From NCBI RefSeq assembly GCF_028583425.1, contig NC_072806.1:38734001-38798000 (forward strand): 64,000 nt of DNA. Reading direction: 5' to 3'. This DNA is from Eublepharis macularius (Eukaryota; Chordata; Lepidosauria; Squamata; Eublepharidae). A program made the translations under genes and the position numbers. Positions 42,990-54,331 of this stretch are shown one piece after another (within the stretch, counting starts at the first letter, position 1; every line of letters starts with the position of its first letter). The notes under the pieces are model-generated. The model saw nothing but the letters and a program-made list of their open reading frames with translations, had not been told where the DNA came from and searched no databases.

Positions 42990-43530
42990 CCCCTGGTGGG
43001 GGTGGGTGGGATCCCCCGCCCCCTGTCCCCCGTCCCCACTTACCTAACTGGCAGGGGGGGCGCACCTTCCCTGTGGGCTCCCCCGCAGCACTGCGCGCTC
43101 CCGTGCACAGCAGCCACCGGGATCAGGTGCATTTTGGCCCGGATCGGGGTTGTTATGGGGCAGAGACCCCACGGGCCCGTTTCAGCGCGAATCGGGCCCG
43201 TTTTTGGGCGCTGCGGAGCACAGGAGCGTTCCTGCGCTCCGCTGCGCTTCAAAAACAGGCCTGATCCATGCTGAAATGGGCCCATTTTGAGGCGCTGCAG
43301 ACCGCAGGAGTGCTCCACAGTGCCTCAAAAATGGGCCCATTTCAGCGCGGATCAGGCCCGTGTGGAGCCCCCGTGGAGCCTCCCAGGGGCTGCGTGATGA
43401 CGTCACTTCTGAAGTGACGTCATCGTGCCTGTGGGGGCGCGCACGCCCCCCCCTCTCCCCCAAGGTAAGTGCCAGGTCCCTCCCTATCCCCTGCCCGGAG
43501 GTTGAGGGGGCCTGGCAACCCTTGTCTGCT
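42990..43530. repeat. GC-rich repeat with paired CRE palindrome
   Basis: A CpG-rich block in a CpG-poor intron. GGGCCCATTTT/AAAATGGGCCC and GCGCTGC..GCAGGAG strings occur several times in both orientations at 43180-43350. A perfect palindrome 43396-43409/43411-43424 holds two TGACGTCA sites (43398-43405 and 43415-43422). The block ends in GGGGGCCTGGCAACCC. It is related to 23388-23592. Its many ORFs are chance. Confidence 0.75.
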
Positions 43531-43794
43531 GCAGTAAACTAACACAGCAGCCCTGCGGGGCGGGGGGAGGACAGTGGGGTCAGTGAGGAAATGTCAGGCT
43601 GGCCAATATTTTACTGGTGTTCAATCGGTTTGTGATGCGTTACAGGTCTGGATGGAGCAGAGAACATGCTTCTCTCCAGTTCATAACTGTCTCTATGCTT
43701 CCTCTTTAGTGATGACAGTTAGGAAACTAAATCCACCCAAACAATTAAAGCTGAACATAACAGTAATATAAAAAATCCTGTGAAAATAGCAGTG
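43531..43794. other. Unassigned intron DNA
   Basis: Nothing recognised. Confidence 0.4.
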
Positions 43795-43965
43795 CATGGT
43801 TAGAGTGTGGGCCTGAGACTGTGCTGTGAGATTCTCTGGATGGCCGTCGTCTAGTTGCTTTCTCCCAGGCTATCCTACCTCTCAGAACAGTGGTGAGGGT
43901 AAAATGGGGAGAGGGGAGCTCCACTTGCCCCCCTGAGCCCCTTGGAAGAAGGGTGGGAAAGAGGG
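43795..43965 (+). repeat. Family B SINE
   Basis: GCATGGTTAGAGTGTGGGCC, CTATCCTACCTCTCAGAAC, GTGAGGGTAAAATGGGGAGA, GAGCCCCTTGGAAGAAGGGT. Its middle is partly deleted. Confidence 0.7.
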
Positions 43966-44129
43966 ACGATTGTTCTGTTAACTGGCCTCTTCTAAGATGC
44001 AGCTCGGCTGCTCAGCATCTTGGAGAAATATCACTTTACGTGACATAGGCGGATGTTTGAGGAGCTGCTGTTGTGTCTGTGGTAAAAAGGAGCCGAAGTA
44101 GAACAAGCCTTTGTTGGCCTGCAGTGCCC
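43966..44129. other. Unassigned intron DNA
   Basis: Nothing recognised. Confidence 0.4.
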
Positions 44130-44332
44130 ATATACGGACTCCTGACTGTTTATTTAAGTAGCCTACGGATACGGTGCCTGGACTATTTTAATGACTGTTT
44201 TAAGATTACTGATTTTCTGGTTTTATGATTAATTTATTGTATTTTATGAATGCTGTGAGCTGCCCTGAGCCCAGTCGTGGGGAGGGTGGGGTATAAATCA
44301 AATCAAATCAAATATATAAATAAATAAATATT
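44130..44332 (+). mobile_element. L2-like LINE 3' UTR
   Basis: GTGAGCTGCCCTGAGCCCAG, TGGGGAGGGTGGGGTATAAA, then (AAATC)n and (AATA)n at 44297-44330. This is the same end type as 785-842. Confidence 0.8.
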
Positions 44333-45614
44333 CCTGATTTTCCACTTTCTATTTCAGTATTTCTATTCTATCATTACCATCTTCCCCAATAATGACTTTG
44401 TTATAAACATGTATTACAAACATACATTGCTGATCACTTAACCTGTTCTAGTTTAAGACTTAAAGTTCTTATTCTTGATTTTTAACTAAGTAGTCAAAAA
44501 TACTTTCCATTTTTCTTGAAAATCTAAGGTTGATCTGTTACGTATATGTTAATTTTGCCATTATCACATATTCGTGTAATTTATTCTTCCATTCCTTCAA
44601 AACAAATGGAAAATTCTTTTGTTTTGATAATTTTGTGAAAACCCTTGAGATAATTGATAAGTCACGGAGGTGTTGCAAAATCAGGGCTGGGAAATGCTGC
44701 CCTCGAAACTCCATTTGGTTTCCATTTGTGGCTGGAGGGCAAGGAAGTACAGTCCACTTTCATTTATCTCAGCTAGAGAAGGAGGAATGTTTGGTTGACT
44801 GCCTTGAGCTGGCCTTTGCCAAAAACACCTGCAGCCCTGGTTCCGGGTGTTTTTCTCACCAAGGCCACGCTGATGGGGACAGCGGATTGAAAATTACTTA
44901 TGCTTCAACCTCCGATAACTCTCCTGCGCAGTGTTAAAATGAGAACATGGTGGTGGAGGCAGCTCTTTGCAAAAAAGAACATTTACCTCCAGTTGCTGAT
45001 GTGAATTTTATATCTTATATCCGCCTTCTTTAGAAATCCAAGTGTCCAGACACAAAGGCAGACAGGGGACAGTCTGATAGTCTGTTTGGGGGATGAGGCA
45101 GGGCAGTTTTTCCTCAGCTTTGCATGAGAACCAGTGAGGCGCAGCAGTGGGCAGCCTTGGCCATGGACTGGGGAGGCCTTTGTTCCCGATGGCTACATGT
45201 CTGAGATGCTCCCTGGATGGCCTTGAGCCCCGTCTCCTGCTTTCTCTTGGTCTCTTACTTATTTCACTGTGTTCCTGTAATGCTAACACGGAGGGGAATT
45301 GCCCTGAACTCGTTAGAGGAAGGGCGGGGGGGGGGGGTCGGTGTGCTCTGGCAGGCTGTTGTTAAAGGTGCCAGAGTCCTGCCCCTTCTGACTACTGTGC
45401 TAGAGAACACAATGCAGGGAGTCTTGGGTATCTGGGGCTGGAGATGGAAGGTGTACAGTGAGTGTGAGTGTCCAAGACCAATTTTACGAACATCCCCAAA
45501 CAGTGGGATAATTTAGGGAGTTAACAGTGACCAAAATGTGGTTGTCAGTTTTTTAATGCATGCCTGGATATGAAGGTGAAAGGCAGGGAAATTTTGATCT
45601 CACATGTTTTCCAA
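44333..45614. other. Unassigned intron DNA
   Basis: The ORF 44530-44937 (135 aa, several Cys) lies here. I recognise no family in it, it lacks a splice or promoter context, and it is probably chance. Confidence 0.4.
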
Positions 45615-46195
45615 ATTTAAAAATAACAGGAACCCTGCTGTATCGGATCAGATGCCCATCTAGTCCTGCTTCCTGTTTCTCGCAGCATCCATCCAGATGT
45701 TTCTGGGAAGCCTTTAAGCAGAGCATGTAGGCCTTCCCTCCACTGATGCTGCCCAGAAATTGGGATCCCAAAGTGTCCTCCCTTTGAACTTGGAGGTTTC
45801 ATTTGGTTGTTCTGTCCAAATTGCAAGCAACTCTCTCAGAATATGGCTAAAAGTGAACTAGCATAGCACATTTTGTGCTCTGAAGAGCTATTTGGATTGA
45901 AACATGAGCCATAATGAACTTTGACTTTGGAGCTACTCTTCAAGTTTTTTGACCAGTTCATTTTTCCAGTTCTTTTTCAAAAGCCTTTTAAGCCAGTGGC
46001 TATTGCTACCTCCTGTGGCTGTGAATTCCATAAGTTAATTACGTGTAGCAGGAGGGAAATACCTTTCCTTTTCAAAAACCACCCAAGATTATTAACAGTC
46101 CCTCCACACCAAATTTGGCACAGTCCCTTGGTATTTCTCAGACTTCTGAAACTTGAGGGGAGTGAGACCTTTTCACATCTCCCTTACCCACAGTG
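45615..46195 (-). mobile_element. CR1/L3-like LINE 3' part, reverse
   Basis: Reversed it has GAAACAGGAAGCAGGACTAG, ATGGGCATCTGATCCGATAC, AGCAGGGTTCC as the 3' end (45620-45690). At 46000-46060 the block GTGGCTATTGCTACCTCCTG, TGGCTGTGAATTCCATAAG matches the region just inside the RT C-terminus. It is the same family as 36300-36545 and 63595-63893. Confidence 0.75.
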
Positions 46196-47633
46196 TGAAG
46201 AATTATTCAGTGCTTAAAAGTAAGTGCTGCAGCTGATCGTTTTGAATCAGGCCTCCAGAGGGATGTGTTTTTGAGCATTCCCTTAATAGGTCCTTGTTTA
46301 GTGGTCAGTTGGGAGTTAGTGATTTGTTCCTCTCCCCCAAGTCTAAACCAGTCATGAGCGATACATGTAGGATGAATGAAATGGGCAGAGCCAGCCCCGT
46401 CTTCCTTGTTGTGTTTCTGGGAAGTGACGCAAAGGCAGGAGGCAGAGGATGCGTTTACTTCCAGGTTTTATTCATAATTGACTGGCTCCCCCAAGGAGAA
46501 CTATGGGCCTGGGCTCTGGGGAGTTCATCTGATATTCATCCTATTAAGGCGTGTGTTCAATTTGGGGTGATTTAGGGGTGATGGTTATCTGAATGTTTTC
46601 CTTCTTTTTTGGATCCTTCCTTTTGTTCCCACTCTGGTTTTGCTGCTTTGTTCGAGTTTGGAGGTAAATCAGGAAACTTCACCAGATAAATCGCTGTGCA
46701 TCGCCTTGCAGCTTCCAGGGATGTTCTTGTTTTGGATTTGTTGGGAGGTGCCAATTATACTGCCTGGCTTTGTAAATTTAAACGTATCAGTGGACCAGAT
46801 CATCTCTAAAAAAGAAGATGACTGTGCAAACTTGCCCACTGCTGTTTTCAAGTTGGTGCTCCTTTAAGGAAGGGCAAGATTTCGAACAACAACAACAACA
46901 ACAACAACAATTCTGTAAGTCCAAAGTGTGAGTCGTCAGGTGATCAGTTCATGCATCTGACAAAGGGCAGCTCTGTAGCCCAGGAAACCTTGCTCAAGTC
47001 AGGTTGTCCCAAGACTTTGCTATATTCTAAAGCAAGGAAGAAACTCCTCTGTACTCTCTCCCACCCCGTTAGCCTAGCATACGCTGACAGTTTCATATTA
47101 AAAAATACACCTTTTTAGCAATGGCTTTCTCTTCTGGTCAGTATTTCCTCCCTCCCTCCTCTCTTTCCAGTTCATTTTCTTGTAAAGTGCCACACCCTCC
47201 GTCTCTTTAGGGCTGTTAACCGGGGAGAAGCTGCCACCCAAAACCAGCCCCCCCCCCCGCTTTTAGCAGATCATTATCACTCGGGTTATTTTTATCTGGA
47301 ACTGATAATTAAGCATGCATTGTTAGAGCAGAGCAGAAGGTGCAGAAGGGGCTTGGGATGTGCAGGATGTGTTTGATGTGCCAACTATGGAAAGGGTTTT
47401 TTGGAAACTGTGTATATAAAGGCTTTTGGTACAAGTGGATGCGGGGAGAATGGCCTGTAAGTTGTCAGGAATGGGGAGGAATTAGAGATTTCTTGCTGAA
47501 CTTGAAAACAGATGAGGCTTCAAGAATTGCCTTTTTCAGGGTTCTAACCATTTAATTTTCTGTCTCATTGCATTGGTATCCTCCCCCCCCCCGCATTTCC
47601 TAGGGCTGTTGAGGGGGCAGGGGACCACTAGAG
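46196..47633. other. Unassigned intron DNA
   Basis: (AAC)n at 46885-46910 and a C run at 47250-47259. 47262-47320 is AT-rich and non-repetitive (CAGATCATTATCACTCGGG, GATAATTAAGCATGCA) and could be a regulatory element. Confidence 0.45.
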
Positions 47634-47770
47634 AGTAGTAGTAATAGAGTATTAGACTAGGATCTGGGAGGCAGAGTTTTGAATCCCCGCTCTGCCATAG
47701 AAGACTGCTGGCCCGGCCCCACACCACACCATAGGAAGAAAGGTGGGGTATAGAAGATGTAAATAAATCA
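47634..47770 (+). repeat. Family B SINE, internally deleted
   Basis: GTAATAGAGTATTAGACTAG, GATCTGGGAGGCAGAG, CTCTGCCATAGAAGACTGCT, then directly GAAGAAAGGTGGGGTATAGA. Confidence 0.75.
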
Positions 47771-47772
47771 TA

Positions 47773-47925
47773 CCCGGGCCATTTCTGCATGGCTTACCTC
47801 AACCCAGAACGCTGCGCAACATGCCGAAAAAAACACGGAAGATCGCATTTTCTCGCTCGAGTTTTGTGCGATGTTGCACAACTGCGCAAAGCTCGTACGA
47901 GAAAATGTGTGATAATGTTATATTG
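47773..47925. mobile_element. Possible DNA-transposon fragment, CpG-rich
   Basis: CCCGGGCCATTTCTGCATGG, then CGCTGCGCAACATGCCG, TTTTCTCGCTCGAG/ CTCGTACGAGAAAA. It has unusually many CpGs for this intron and resembles in style the element at 26492-27091. No opposite end was found. Confidence 0.35.
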
Positions 47926-49234
47926 TCGAAGGCTTAATGTTGCTTTTTATTGTTTTTATTGTTTTTGTGCCTCTGGATTATTTTTGTTAATTCTTAGATT
48001 GTCTTTTATTATTTTATTGGACTGTTTTACTGCAGGGGTCACCTCGGACTGGTCTCAAGAGAGGTCTTTGAGGAAAGAGACTTGGAAGCTCTCTGCCCTG
48101 GCCACTGAACTCCTAAACTTGCCCTCCTGTGAATTGGGAGCCTTTGGCCATCCCTGTGCATTTGTTCTCTCTTTCTCTCTCCTCTCTCAGCTGCGCACCG
48201 TTGGTTCTAGTAAGACCCAAGAGCATCGCTTGCTTCGGACATTGCAGCAAGGGAAACTGATGTTCCTTTGATCGTAGCTGAAAGGGAATAGCTATGTTAT
48301 CAGACACTTCATTATTCTTTTAAAATGCTCATCTGTTTATCTGTGTGGACTAGAAACTCTTCCTTTTAACTTTTTAACAAATATCCCTGCTTATTACATG
48401 AATTGCTATGAATTCAGAGTTATGTTGTAGGAATTTATTGTACTGCAACCCTGTCCCGCCCCCCGCCCCTCGCCTCCAGAGTTCTGATTGTGTGATTCTT
48501 TTTGATTCTTGAAGCCAGGGCAGGCTTCTTCATACACAATAATCCCTCTGTTTTGGTCACTGCAGGAGGAAAACCTTCAAGTGTCTCCCCCCACTAAGTT
48601 ACCTTGACATTGCCTGAGCATCTGATTCTCTCTGAAATTGTACCATAATCTGTGCTGGGCAAGACAGGGACTTCTTGACACAGATGGATCTTTGCCTAAC
48701 TGTTGAAGTTTAAAAAGCAAGCCAGTCTGTACCCCCACTATTGATACACACCTGTAGCTGATAGCAAACAGATAGCTCATATCAGTTCCATGTGCTGGTC
48801 TTAGGATCGTAATAAACAAAAATTGAACATATCAGTTCTGAAAGCAGCAAAGCCCGGTCTGCCCACATACAAGGTGGGTTGCTGCCTGTTTGGGGAATTC
48901 TTCAGGAATGCTGAAAAATAAAGCTGAAAAACAGTTAACCAAGGGCGGGGGAGACGTCTGAAGAGGACTGCGTGTTCTCCAAGAGGCACAGAATGTTGAA
49001 AGCAGTTCAGAGTTGGTTAAAGGGGGCAACGACAGAGGATGATGAGGAAGGAAGGGGCCTACTTGAGCCCCTGACTGCCCCCCCCATGTTGGCTGCTGAC
49101 ACCCCCTTGCAATGAGGCTATTTGAAACCTTTCTGTTTCATTGCAAGGCCTCAGAGTACCTGTGTTGGTCAGAAGGCAGGATAAAAACACCTTGCTTTTA
49201 GAGTTTACAGCACTTCACATAAATTACTTATTTT
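47926..49234. other. Unassigned intron DNA
   Basis: Nothing recognised. The 160-aa ORF 47789-48271 begins in the DNA-element fragment and is probably chance. Confidence 0.4.
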
Positions 49235-49600
49235 TAATGTAGATTCTTATACCCCAGTTTTCTCCCCATAAGATGCCAAAGCGGTTTACATTATTTTCCT
49301 TTCCATTTTATCCTCCCCATGAAAACCCTGTGAGGTAGGTTAGGCTGAGAGGGAGTGAGTGAGTGAGTGGTGCAACGTAACCCAGTGATATCCCATGGCA
49401 GAGTGGAGATTTGAGCCTGTGTTTTCCAGACCCCAGTCTGACACTAACTGCTATACCAGCAATAATCCACACAACAGCCCTGTAACGTGAGCTGGTGATA
49501 TTACACCCATATGGCAGATGGGGAGGGGGGTGAGGTTTAGAGAGAGTTTCTTGTTAGTGACTGTCATTTTGACCCATCAACTTCCTGGATCCCTGCTTTA
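49235..49600 (-). repeat. Family B SINE, reverse, plus a second partial copy
   Basis: Copy 1 (49235-49465): TTATACCCCAGTTTTCTCCC, GTGAGGTAGGTTAGGCTGAG, TGGCAGAGTGGAGATTTGAG, CTAACTGCTATACCAGC. Copy 2 (49466-49600): CACACAACAGCCCTGTAACG, AGATGGGGAGGGGGGTGAGG. Confidence 0.78.
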
Positions 49601-51788
49601 CTATCATGCTGCTCAAAATAACTTCCCACCTGTTGCACCAATATAGATAAAAGCACATGACAATAATCGATACTGAGCAATACTATGCCATGTACTTGTA
49701 TTCTAGACGAACTTTCAAACTTTGCATGAACCGTCTGTGTTTTTTTCTAAGTGTTAAGTAATTCTAACAGGTGTGCTTTAATCGTTTGACAGTTAATTAA
49801 AATAGTGGACTCTGTCTAGATTAATGTTCCTCTGTCAGAGATTCAACCAATAGTGATCTCTCAATGTAACTTTTCCTGACATTTCTCAGAGATTTATAGT
49901 TTTGTTTTGCAAGTTTGAGTATAACGTCATTTTTTACTAATTGGAAGGTTATACAATAGAAACTATGAATATTCAACGAAGCATCAGACCAATTATCGTT
50001 TGTTTGTGTTATCACGTGAAAAGCTCTTAGATATTTGCATATGATGACTTATAAAAATGCAAATTCAGATAAAATGTCAGAGCTCTGATGGAAGACATCT
50101 CTTGAGAGAATTTAGGTGAGAATTTATTTTTACCTGTGCATTTCATAGAAACTTTGATTATGCTAAACTTAGAATTTATTAGAAAATGTCAGCAAACTTA
50201 TTTCTTATTGCCTTTCTGTGTTCTGTTTTTATAGGATCTATATTAATAACCATTTAGATTTTAATTACTTGCTTCATTAAAAAACTAAGGTGTATTTTCA
50301 GTAAAGTGAAATAAACTCTAGACAGGTGTCTGTGTGTTTGATAAGGAGTTGCAAAGCAATATTGAACCCAATATAAAATAAATGTACTGATAAACAGGTG
50401 GTTCAAAGAACTTAGCTGTTTGACAGGTCTGAAAAATAATTACTGAAAGCTTTCCAAGAGAAAAGATATATCTTTCTTTTGGTTAAGTGGAAGCTTAGTT
50501 TCAGACACAGGCAAAAGCTCGTTACACACCTAGATGTGCTTATTGCAGGAATCCCAGCAAAACTTTCCCCCCCTCTTCGGAGGGGAAAGGGGGAATTGGC
50601 TGTGGTGGTGGGGAGAGCTCCAGCCCAGCCTGTGCAAAGCCCAGGCTACTGATGGGGCTTTGGGTTTTATTTAATTGTTGTCCTTCTCTGAAGGGCAGTT
50701 TGAACCGTGCTTAGTCCCCAAGCTATGAGATTCGCCATAACCCATGTAGCCATGTAGGAAGAGGCACCATATGCAGTAAATGTTTAGGAGCACCTCCTGA
50801 AAATAAGTCCCCTTTCCTCCTGGGAGAGTGGAAACAACACGGTTGTACATCTTCCTAGGATGACATGAAGGCTAGAAATACTGAGTGTGCAGCTTGGGGT
50901 TAGCACTGGAGTTTGTAGAAGGAAGGGGTGGGTGCATGCGTATGTGTGCGTGTGCCTGTGTGTAAAACAGAAAACTTCCAGTTGTGAGAAATGACCTAGT
51001 TTTGCTTTGCCTCTAAGGGCTTCTTAAAATGAAGTAAAAAATACTGTGGTTCTTATTTGAACAGAACATATTTGAGGTCAAACCTTCCAGCTTGGGGCAA
51101 AAAAGAAGAAAACAAATTGTATCCCTTGGGATAAAGGCCAAAATTCATGTCAGATTTGGTCTGTATATTTAAAGGTTTTATTTTGTTGTGTGTTGTTTTC
51201 CATCTGTGTGGGAGAGCTTGGGGAGGCAACAACTCAATTTCATCACGGTGCTTTGAACACAAGCATTCTTTTATTTTTATTTTAACCTGGCAGGCAAATA
51301 AATTAAAAAATCTGGAGTTTTGCATCCTGATGCTGGGAAACAATCTTTGCAAGAAGCTGTTTGTTTCTGGGCTTTGAAGGCTTTCTCATCTTCTGTCTGC
51401 TCAGCGATTTTCTACAGTTGTCTTTGTGTGCGTTTGTGTGTGTGTTGTTTTTCTGAAGCTCCCAACTGTTAGTTTGACGTCATGGTTTAAAAAACAAAAA
51501 GAAAGAAAGAAAAGGCAAGCTTGTGTCCTGAGAGGTTTAGCTAGTTAGAGTAAAAATAGACTAACAAATAATACCAGGCTTAGCAGAGATCCCTGTACAC
51601 ATGCTTTGGGTCTTGCTTTTTCCCTTAGAACAAGGCTCCAGGGTCCATCAGCTCTGGAATGTTTTCAGGACTAGCTCAGCCCTTGAGAAGTAAAAAGAAG
51701 TAATTAGTAATTAGCAGGGGTGTCTTGAGCGTACACAGAATACCTTTTGCTTGCTGCTGAATAAAAGCCAGCTCTGTATTTGCTCGTG
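49601..51788. other. AT-rich, largely non-repetitive intron DNA
   Basis: No repeat family recognised over about 2 kb, unusual for this window. It includes CACGTG (50013-50018), ATTTGCAT (50033-50040) and ATGCAAAT (50057-50064). It is a reasonable place to look for intronic regulatory elements. Confidence 0.5.
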
Positions 51789-52147
51789 TAGGGGTCCCCA
51801 GTGTGGTGCCATGGGCGCAATTGTGCCCTCCAACACCTTTCCTGGTACCTGCCAGGTGTTTTTAGAAAGTGGGTGGGGCAGGTGGGGCTTTAGCACAGCA
51901 GGCCTTTTGATTGGCCATTGGGGATTTGAGCAACTCTGCAGATTTTTAAAAACATTCCTTTGGCCGAAGCTGCTTCCACAGCTCAAGGATGTTCACTGTG
52001 TGACTGAAGGAAAGCTGTAGCAGCCATTCTGTGGTTGGCTCCGCCTCCTGAGCAGCCATTTTGTGGCAGCCATTTTGTTGCTGCACCTACCACACTCTGT
52101 CAGAATTCCAAATGTGCCGGCAGGCTCCAAACGGTTGGGGGGCCCTG
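51789..52147 (+). mobile_element. hAT-like non-autonomous DNA transposon
   Basis: About 360 bp with ends TAGGGGTCCCCA and TTGGGGGGCCCTG (imperfect inverted repeat). Inside are GTTTTTAGAAAGTGGGTGGG, TGATTGGCCATTGG, GCTCAAGGATGTTCACTGTG and paired GCAGCCATTTTGTGG. Flanks GCTCGTGT/GCTCCAGT match at 6 of 8 positions, suggesting a decayed 8-bp duplication. No transposase. Confidence 0.7.
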
Positions 52148-52492
52148 CTCCAGTGGTTCCTGTTAATCACAAAGTGTCCCTTTCCCGGCCCAGTTAATGT
52201 CCCCATTCCATCTTTTGTTTTTAATATGTTTACAACTTTGTATGATTCCTAGAGCAGAGGTTTGCAATCTATGGCTCTGGAGCCATAGTATGGAACCGAA
52301 TATGGCATTTAACTCTTCCTTTTAGTTGGGATGCTAGAATAACTATTATGGTGAATGGCGAGCGAAGATTTTTATGGGACTAGAGGGGAACACTTTCCAG
52401 GAATCCCACATGCACGGATTTTTGCCTGTGCATTAAAATACACAGCGTGCTTATGTGTGTGTGTATGACTTACTGTGTGCCACTTCCTAATA
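52148..52492. other. Intron DNA with a possible second DNA-transposon end
   Basis: GCAGAGGTTTGCAATCTATG, GCTCTGGAGCCATAG (52254-52290) resembles the start of a different hAT-type element. The rest is unassigned. Confidence 0.35.
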
Positions 52493-52715
52493 GTGCGGTG
52501 CAGTAGCTAGAGTGTCCAGCTAGGATCTGGGAGTCCCAGGTTTGAATTCTTGCCATGGGAGCTTTCTGGGTGCCTTTAGGCTAATCGCTCTTTCTCAGCC
52601 TCACCCGCCTCCCAGGCTTGTTGTGAGAATAAAATGGAGGAGAGGAGGATGAAGTAAGCTGATTTGGGGGCCCTTTGGGGAGAATGGCGAGGCATAAATT
52701 TTGCAAACAATAAAT
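52493..52715 (+). repeat. Family B SINE, near full length
   Basis: AGTGCGGTGCAGTAGCTAGA, GGATCTGGGAGTCCCAGG, TTTGAATTCTTGCCATGGGA, CACCCGCCTCCCAGGCTTGT, AGAATAAAATGGAGGAGAGG, ending in ATAAATGAAATAAAAATAA. Confidence 0.85.
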
Positions 52716-52805
52716 GAAATAAAAATAATAAAGGCTTTGGGCTGTGGAAACTTTGTGGATTATGAATCCACATGATACTTTCCAGTAATGCACACTTTCA
52801 GTTCG

Positions 52806-53025
52806 CAGCCTGAATACCCCAGACTAGCCCAAGCTTGTCAGAGCTTGAGAGCTAAGCCTGGTCAGCCATTGGATAAGAGACCACTAAGAAAGACTGAGGC
52901 TGCTGTGCAGAGCAAGGCAATGGCAAACCACCTCTGCTCATCACATGCCTTGAAAACCCCATGAAGGGAACCTAAGCAATGGTCAGTGGAAATGGACCCT
53001 CTGTGCCCTTACAGTTGCTAAAAAA
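52806..53025 (+). repeat. 5S-rRNA-derived SINE
   Basis: ACTAGCCCAAGCTTGTCAGA, GCTTGAGAGCTAAGCCTGGT (5S-like), GGATAAGAGACCAC, GCAAGGCAATGGCAAACCAC, ACATGCCTTGAAAACCCCAT. The BovB-like end is degraded. Confidence 0.8.
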
Positions 53026-53892
53026 ACTTATACAACAGCATTGCAAAGACAAAAGCCCACTTCCTCTAACTCATTGCATTGCCTCATAGAATCATAGAGT
53101 TGGAAGGGGTCTTACAGACCATCTCGTTCAACCCCTTGCCTCATGCAGGAAGAGCCAAAAGCATCCCTGACAAGTAGTCACCTAGATGCCAGTGACAGGG
53201 AACCCTCCACATCCCTTGGCATTCAGTTCCACTGTTAAATTACCCTTAACGTGAATAAGTTTTTCACAAATTCCAGACGGTTCCTTCCCTCTTGTAGTTT
53301 AAACCCATCATTGCAAGTCCTATCCTCTGTTATCAACAGGAACAGCTCCCTTCCCTCCTTTAAGTGACAGCCTTTTAAATACTTCAAGAGAGCAATCACG
53401 TCTCCTCTCAGCCTCCTCCTCTAAACTCAACATTCCCAGGTCCCTCAGCCTTTCCTTGTAGGGCTCGGTCTCCAGGCCCCTGCTCAACCTGGTTGCTCTC
53501 CTCTGCACCCGTTCCAATTTGTCCATATCCTTTTTGAAGTGAGGTCTCCAGAACTGCCCACAGTACTCCAGGTGGGGCCTGACCAACACGGTGGGACAAA
53601 AACTTCTTCTGATTTGGATGTTATGCCTTTGTTGATACACCCCAATATTGTATTCACCTTTTTTGCTGCTGCATCACCCTGACTGCTCATATTTAGCTTC
53701 CCATCCACCTGTATCCCAAGACTTTGTTTACACACAAACTGCTACCCAGAAGTATTCATGCTTTGCATATTTGTTCCACAGGTGTAGAACATGGCATGTA
53801 TCCTTGTTAAATTGCTTCTTATTAAAATCTGCCCCCTTTTCCAGTGTGTTCAGGTCTTGTTGAATTCTATCCCTATCTTCAACAGTGTTTAC

Positions 53893-53960
53893 TACTACTC
53901 CCAGTTTGGAGTTGGACTAGATGACCCTAGAGGTCCCTTCCAACCCTATGATTCTATGAT
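53893..53960 (+). mobile_element. CR1 3' terminus nested in the opposite-strand CR1
   Basis: AGTTGGACTAGATGACCCTA, GAGGTCCCTTCCAACCCTAT, GATTCTATGAT: a forward CR1 end lying inside the minus-strand CR1 at its RT region. Confidence 0.85.
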
Positions 53961-54122
53961 CTGCAAATTTAATGAGTAATTCCTTCACATCCTTGTCCAG
54001 TTCCTGGAACCAGTTGCTTAGCAAGAAAGACACAGAATATCTCCTGATTTTCCTGCTCCTGTGCGTCACGCTCTTCCACTTGCCCTCTTCGTGTGTTTGG
54101 TGCTGTTCCTTTTCCTGGGATA

Positions 54123-54145
54123 CCTCCTCCTCCTCCTCCTCCTCT
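54123..54145. repeat. (TCC)n microsatellite
   Basis: CTCCTCC repeats, read as poly-Glu/Gly on the minus strand in the ORF1 remnant. Confidence 0.9.
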
Positions 54146-54331
54146 TGCCCTCCCAAGAGTGCTTTCCAAGAACTCATCACCTCCCTTGATAACCTGGAAT
54201 GTGGATAGATGTATCTCAAGCCCTTGTATCTTCTCCACCAGGAGGGCAACCAGCTTACACTTGCTACAAACATAATTTCCATTGCCCTCAGGTAAGAAAA
54301 CAAACCTGGCACAGACTTTGCCAGTCACCAC

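Larger units (their letters stand above)
53086..54331 (-). mobile_element. CR1 LINE with ORF1 joined to RT; internal deletion
   Basis: The 3' end is at 53090 (ATAGAATCATAGAGTTGGAA). Minus-strand frames at 53320-53735 encode [52 protein letters not shown] and [13 protein letters not shown]. The 53969-54331 frame encodes a CR1 ORF1-like start (CSKCKLVALLVEKIQGLEI, zinc-knuckle-like CxxC, then a Glu/Gly-rich linker). Between them, at about 53960-54012, only a short RT piece (ELDKDVKELLIKFAD) remains, so the endonuclease and most of RT are missing. Assignment of the distal part to ORF1 is from memory of CR1 ORF1. Confidence 0.8.

Noticed and set aside
44530..44937. 135-aa Cys-containing ORF as a small gene
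   Set aside because: No recognised family, signal or splice context. AT-rich first half suggests a chance frame.
46885..46910. Short regular repeats as a CRISPR-like or satellite array
   Set aside because: It is a plain (AAC)n microsatellite. No spacer-like structure occurs anywhere in the window.
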